64,000 nt of DNA from Oscillospiraceae bacterium (GTDB lineage Bacteria; Bacillota; Clostridia; Oscillospirales; Oscillospiraceae): assembly GCA_902802045.1 (NCBI GenBank), contig CADCKQ010000001.1, forward strand, positions 480,754 to 544,753, written 5' to 3'. The notes below the pieces were generated by a model, which searched no databases, had not been told where the DNA came from, and worked only from the letters and a program-made list of their open reading frames with translations. The position numbers were made by a program, and so were the translations under genes. Shown one piece after another: positions 61,214-64,000 of the stretch. Positions within the stretch are counted from its first letter, which is position 1, and every line of letters starts with the position of its first letter.

Positions 61214-62857
61214 TTGAAAGATTATATTGACGCGTCGGCCTTCAAGGAGATGATCCTCTGCGCCGATGCCGCTCTGCAGAAGGATGTTCAGAAAATAAAC
61301 GAGCTCAATGTTTTCCCGGTTCCTGACGGAGATACGGGAACAAACATGGGCATGACGATAGGAAACGCCGCAAAGGATCTCCGCGCCAAGGACGCGCAAA
61401 CGGTCGGAGAAGCGGCAAAGACAACAGCCTCGGCGATGCTCAGAGGCGCAAGAGGAAATTCCGGAGTTATACTCTCCCTGCTTTTCAGGGGGATCTCGAA
61501 ACGCATGAAGGGAATGGAGACTGCAGACGCGGCGGGATTCGCGGCAGCTCTCACCGACGGCGTTGAGGCTGCATACAAGGCAGTCATGAAGCCTGCAGAG
61601 GGCACGATCCTTACGGTCTCCCGTCTGGCAGCTGAGGCGGCCACAACGGCCGCAAAGAAGCAGCACTCGCTGGAGGAGGTCTTCATCAGCGCGATCGCCG
61701 CGGGCGATGACGCGCTTGCAAATACAGTTAACCTGAACCCGGTCCTGAAAAAAGCCGGAGTCGTGGACGCGGGCGGACAGGGCTTTATGGTCATATTAAA
61801 GGCCATGCTGGCGTCTCTGAGAGGCGAAGTGCTCTCAACGGACGATATCCCTGAAGAACCTGCCGCAGAGAAGACCGGCAACGTCTTTTCCGAATTTGAA
61901 ACGTCAGACATACGCTTTACCTATTGCACCGAGTTTATAGTCGAAAGAGAGAACGACAAATCGGCGTCCCTTCTCAGAGCCTTCCTCGATCCGATAGGCG
62001 ACAGCATAGTCGTTGTGAGCGATGAAGACGTCATAAAGGTGCATGTGCATACGAACGACCCGGGCAGAGTGCTCACGGAGGCTGTTACATACGGGCACTT
62101 TGTATCCGTCAAGATAGAGAACATGAAGCTTCAGCACACGGCAATGACCGAGGCGGCTCCTGAGGCGAAGGAGGCCGAGCCTGAGATCGCAGCTCCCGAG
62201 AAGCAGTACGGGATCGTTACCGTCTGCGCGGGCGAAGGCATGGAAGCCCTGTTCAGAGAGCTCGGCGCCGACGGAATCGTCACCGGAGGCCAGACGATGA
62301 ACCCGTCCACCGAGGACATATTAAAAGAGATCAACAAGACCCCGTCGGAGGTCGTCTTCGTGTTCCCGAACAACAAGAACATAATCATGGCCGCCGAGCA
62401 GTGCGTACCTCTGACCGAGAAAAAGGTCGTGGTGCTCCCGTCCAAGACGGTCCCGCAGGGGATAACGGCTCTGCTGAACTTCAACCCCGACCTGGATGAA
62501 GAGGAGCTGAAGAACGTCATGACGGAATCCATGGATACCGTCCACACGGCAATGGTGACCTATGCCGCGAGAAACTCCGACTACGACGGGCACAACATCC
62601 ACGCGGGAGAATTTCTCGCCCTGCTTGACGGAGCCCTGCTCGGAAGCTACACCAACATAACGACCCTCTTCAAGGAGCTCAGCTGGGCTATCGACGAGTT
62701 CGGTCCGGAATATATAACCGTATATTACGGCTGCGATGTAAATGAAGCCGACGCTGAAGAGGCCGCGAAGATAATCGAAGGCAATTTCCCGGAAGCAGAC
62801 GTCAAGACGATCTCCGGAGGACAGCCCGTGTACTATTATATGATCTCCGTAGAATAA
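61214..62857 (+). CDS. DAK2-domain protein, YloV/FakA-like fatty acid kinase subunit
   Basis: A 547-residue homologue of FakA, which phosphorylates fatty acids presented by FakB and feeds them to phospholipid synthesis. The N-terminal DhaL domain has FPVPDGDTGTNMGMT (about 35-49, three metal Asp) and ARGNSGVILS. The middle domain contains DEDVIKVHVHTNDPG. The C-terminal EDD-like domain ends QPVYYYMISVE. Translation starts at TTG after CGGAGGA. No fakB (DegV) gene is in the window. It follows the Asp23-family gene by 19 bases. Confidence 0.9.
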   Translation: MKDYIDASAFKEMILCADAALQKDVQKINELNVFPVPDGDTGTNMGMTIGNAAKDLRAKDAQTVGEAAKTTASAMLRGARGNSGVILSLLFRGISKRMKGMETADAAGFAAALTDGVEAAYKAVMKPAEGTILTVSRLAAEAATTAAKKQHSLEEVFISAIAAGDDALANTVNLNPVLKKAGVVDAGGQGFMVILKAMLASLRGEVLSTDDIPEEPAAEKTGNVFSEFETSDIRFTYCTEFIVERENDKSASLLRAFLDPIGDSIVVVSDEDVIKVHVHTNDPGRVLTEAVTYGHFVSVKIENMKLQHTAMTEAAPEAKEAEPEIAAPEKQYGIVTVCAGEGMEALFRELGADGIVTGGQTMNPSTEDILKEINKTPSEVVFVFPNNKNIIMAAEQCVPLTEKKVVVLPSKTVPQGITALLNFNPDLDEEELKNVMTESMDTVHTAMVTYAARNSDYDGHNIHAGEFLALLDGALLGSYTNITTLFKELSWAIDEFGPEYITVYYGCDVNEADAEEAAKIIEGNFPEADVKTISGGQPVYYYMISVE

Positions 62858-62875
62858 CGGGGATCGTCGGCAGAG

Positions 62876-63691
62876 ATGAAAAATACCGACAGACTTATAA
62901 AAATACTCGCCGTCGCGCTCGCCGTCCTGGTGTGCGCGATAGCGGGTTTGATTTTTTTGCAGGGCAGGGGAAAAAAGGAAGTGCTCAAGGCGGTCGAAAC
63001 CCCCGTACCGGAGGCGCACACAGAGCAGGAAATTGTCGCGACCCCGGAGCCGACTCCGAGCCCCGAGCCCACTCCGACTCCGGAACCCACGCCCACGCCT
63101 GCTCCCTGGGATACCGTAAGGCAGAGCGCGAAGGATTTCGCGCAGCTGAAAGCGAGGTATCCGGATATATGCATGTGGATCGAAGCGGAGGGCACGCAGA
63201 TCAACTACCCGGTAATGTCCGCCACGGACAACGACTATTATCTGCACCACGCGCCTGACGGGAGCTACAGCGTAGCGGGAACTCTGTTTACGGACTGCAT
63301 GAATCTGCCGGATCTCGGCTCGGACTGCACCGTCATATACGGGCACCACATGGCGGACGGGTCCATGTTCCAGAATCTGATGTTTTATAAGGACCAGAAA
63401 TATACCGACGAGCATCCTTATATTAGAATATATACCCCTGCTGGAGACTACAACCTCGAGGTCTTTGCGGGAGTGTACTACAACGGCGGCACAGACAGGC
63501 TCTATTTCGATTTCGCCAGCGACGAGCAGTTCGTCATGTACTGCGAAAACCTGAAGGCAAAGTCCGCCATAAGCTCCGACGTGGAGATAAACGCGGGGGA
63601 CAAGATAATCGGGCTCTGCACCTGCACATACGAGTTCGACAACGCCCGATATGTCGTGTACGGCAAGCTCAACGCCGCAGACCTGAGCTGA
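62876..63691 (+). CDS. srtB: class B sortase
   Basis: A 271-residue membrane-anchored transpeptidase. N-terminal helix about 8-29, then a Pro/Thr/Glu repeat linker (PTPEPTPTPAP) that spans the wall, and a sortase barrel from about 85. The catalytic His is in VIYGHHMADG, the Cys in GLCTCTYEF (about Cys250) and the Arg in NARYVVYGKL (about Arg258). Class B sortases anchor a few proteins, often haem carriers or pili, but no NPQTN- or LPxTG-type substrate is encoded nearby; the GLUG surface protein has none. It starts 18 bases after the DAK2 gene. Confidence 0.93.
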   Translation: MKNTDRLIKILAVALAVLVCAIAGLIFLQGRGKKEVLKAVETPVPEAHTEQEIVATPEPTPSPEPTPTPEPTPTPAPWDTVRQSAKDFAQLKARYPDICMWIEAEGTQINYPVMSATDNDYYLHHAPDGSYSVAGTLFTDCMNLPDLGSDCTVIYGHHMADGSMFQNLMFYKDQKYTDEHPYIRIYTPAGDYNLEVFAGVYYNGGTDRLYFDFASDEQFVMYCENLKAKSAISSDVEINAGDKIIGLCTCTYEFDNARYVVYGKLNAADLS

Positions 63692-63713
63692 AGCCGGATC
63701 AGATTTAACAAAG

Positions 63714-63739
63714 GACGTCCGCGCCGCGGGCGTCTTTTT
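63714..63739 (+). terminator. rho-independent terminator after the sortase gene
   Basis: GACG-T-CCGCG pairs with CGCGG-G-CGTC, followed by five T and C. It lies about 25 bases past the sortase stop and closes the asp23-yloV-srtB transcript. Confidence 0.82.
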
Positions 63740-63846
63740 CTTCGCGGAAATTTGCCGGATTTTTGCCACCGGCACGGCGTACAAATAATAAATATACAGC
63801 GGGAACAGCCGAAAAAACCCAGTAATATCAATGCATTGAGGCAATT

Positions 63847-63907
63847 TAAAAAAATTTTTCAATTTTTGAAAAAAAGTGTTGACATCAAACCTTCCCCGTG
63901 GTATATT
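63847..63907 (+). promoter_or_regulatory. strong stable-RNA promoter with UP-like A/T tracts
   Basis: A/T tracts at 63847-63875 precede TTGACA (63879-63884), 17 bases and TATATT (63902-63907). The sequence CGTGGTATATTAA at the -10 box matches the tRNA-fMet promoter. No open reading frame follows. Confidence 0.85.
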
Positions 63908-64000
63908 AATCAAGCTCGCCTCTCAAGAGGGAGCGCGATGTACCTTGAAAATTGAACAAAACAGAACGAAAAAGTAAGCTGTTTCCGATGAGGAAGCAGC
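63908..64000 (+). other. probable rRNA operon leader (16S gene expected just beyond the window)
   Basis: The transcript starts with a hairpin (GCTC-G-CCTCT against AGAGG-GAGC, 63914-63934). It then contains ACCTTGAAAATTGAACA, which is characteristic of clostridial pre-16S leaders and spacers. A 9-bp stem at 63978-64000 (one G-T pair) ends exactly at the window edge. No mature rRNA sequence is visible, so the assignment rests on promoter and leader. Confidence 0.7.

Noticed and set aside
63061..63108. tandem repeat in the sortase gene
   Set aside because: It encodes a PTPEPTP wall-spanning linker, common in clostridial sortases and explained by protein function.

Overview
The window looks like a chromosomal segment of an anaerobic, spore-former-related Clostridia (Bacillota) of moderate G+C content. 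Supporting signs are AGGAGG-type ribosome binding sites, frequent TTG/GTG starts, sigma-A promoters, a GlgC/GlgD pair, an Asp23-YloV pair, a class B sortase, a SpoIIE-type phosphatase and a butyryl-CoA:acetate CoA-transferase-like enzyme. No integrase, transposase or CRISPR array was found. Species cannot be named from the sequence.

Layout. 0-12 kb is mostly housekeeping: the C-terminal part of mfd, a PpiC-type foldase overlapping it, a second membrane-anchored SurA-like protein, prfB without the usual programmed frameshift, prs, then a tight pth-glgC-glgD-glgP-PfkB kinase series for glycogen turnover. 12-21 kb is accessory: a WYL regulator divergent from a RepA-like AAA ATPase whose 3' end runs into short GTGAC/GTCAC repeats, two flavin split-barrel proteins, a TetR regulator next to an ABC-ATPase remnant, a CPBP protease, two GNAT acetyltransferases, an AlkD-like protein, a lipoprotein and a VanX-like dipeptidase.

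21-35.5 kb is a divergent acyl-CoA island. A GntR/FadR-type regulator heads the minus-strand operon (acyl-CoA ligase, enoyl-CoA hydratase, CrtI-like flavoprotein, 2Fe-2S flavoreductase). The plus-strand operon has a FadN-type fusion, a thiolase, two FabK-like flavin oxidoreductases, a PaaG-like isomerase and a CoA-transferase. No acyl-CoA dehydrogenase or Etf is present in the window. Active-site residues of the hydratase family members hint at unsaturated or otherwise unusual substrates.

36-43 kb has an alpha/beta hydrolase, a CbiMN-Q-O cobalt/nickel importer, an orphan P-loop NTPase broken by a frameshift in an A6 run, lysA and a lipoprotein. 43.2-48.2 kb is the most unusual locus: a response-regulator stub, a condensation-superfamily protein, a MATE transporter fused to a GHKL/anti-sigma-type ATPase domain, and a transmembrane SpoIIE-type PP2C phosphatase. 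This looks like a transporter wired into partner-switching signalling.

48.4-60.4 kb holds two visibly G+C-rich sugar-transport segments (GH13 glucosidase plus GPH transporter; a second GPH transporter plus a YczE-like protein). They bracket an RND/MMPL pump coupled to a 1039-residue GLUG surface protein, and near-identical hairpin and 30-bp repeats occur at the segment edges. The right end has an initiator tRNA with an odd T-stem, the asp23-yloV pair, sortase B, and a strong promoter plus leader that probably opens an rRNA operon just beyond the window. The tRNA and presumed rRNA promoters share the same extended -10 block.
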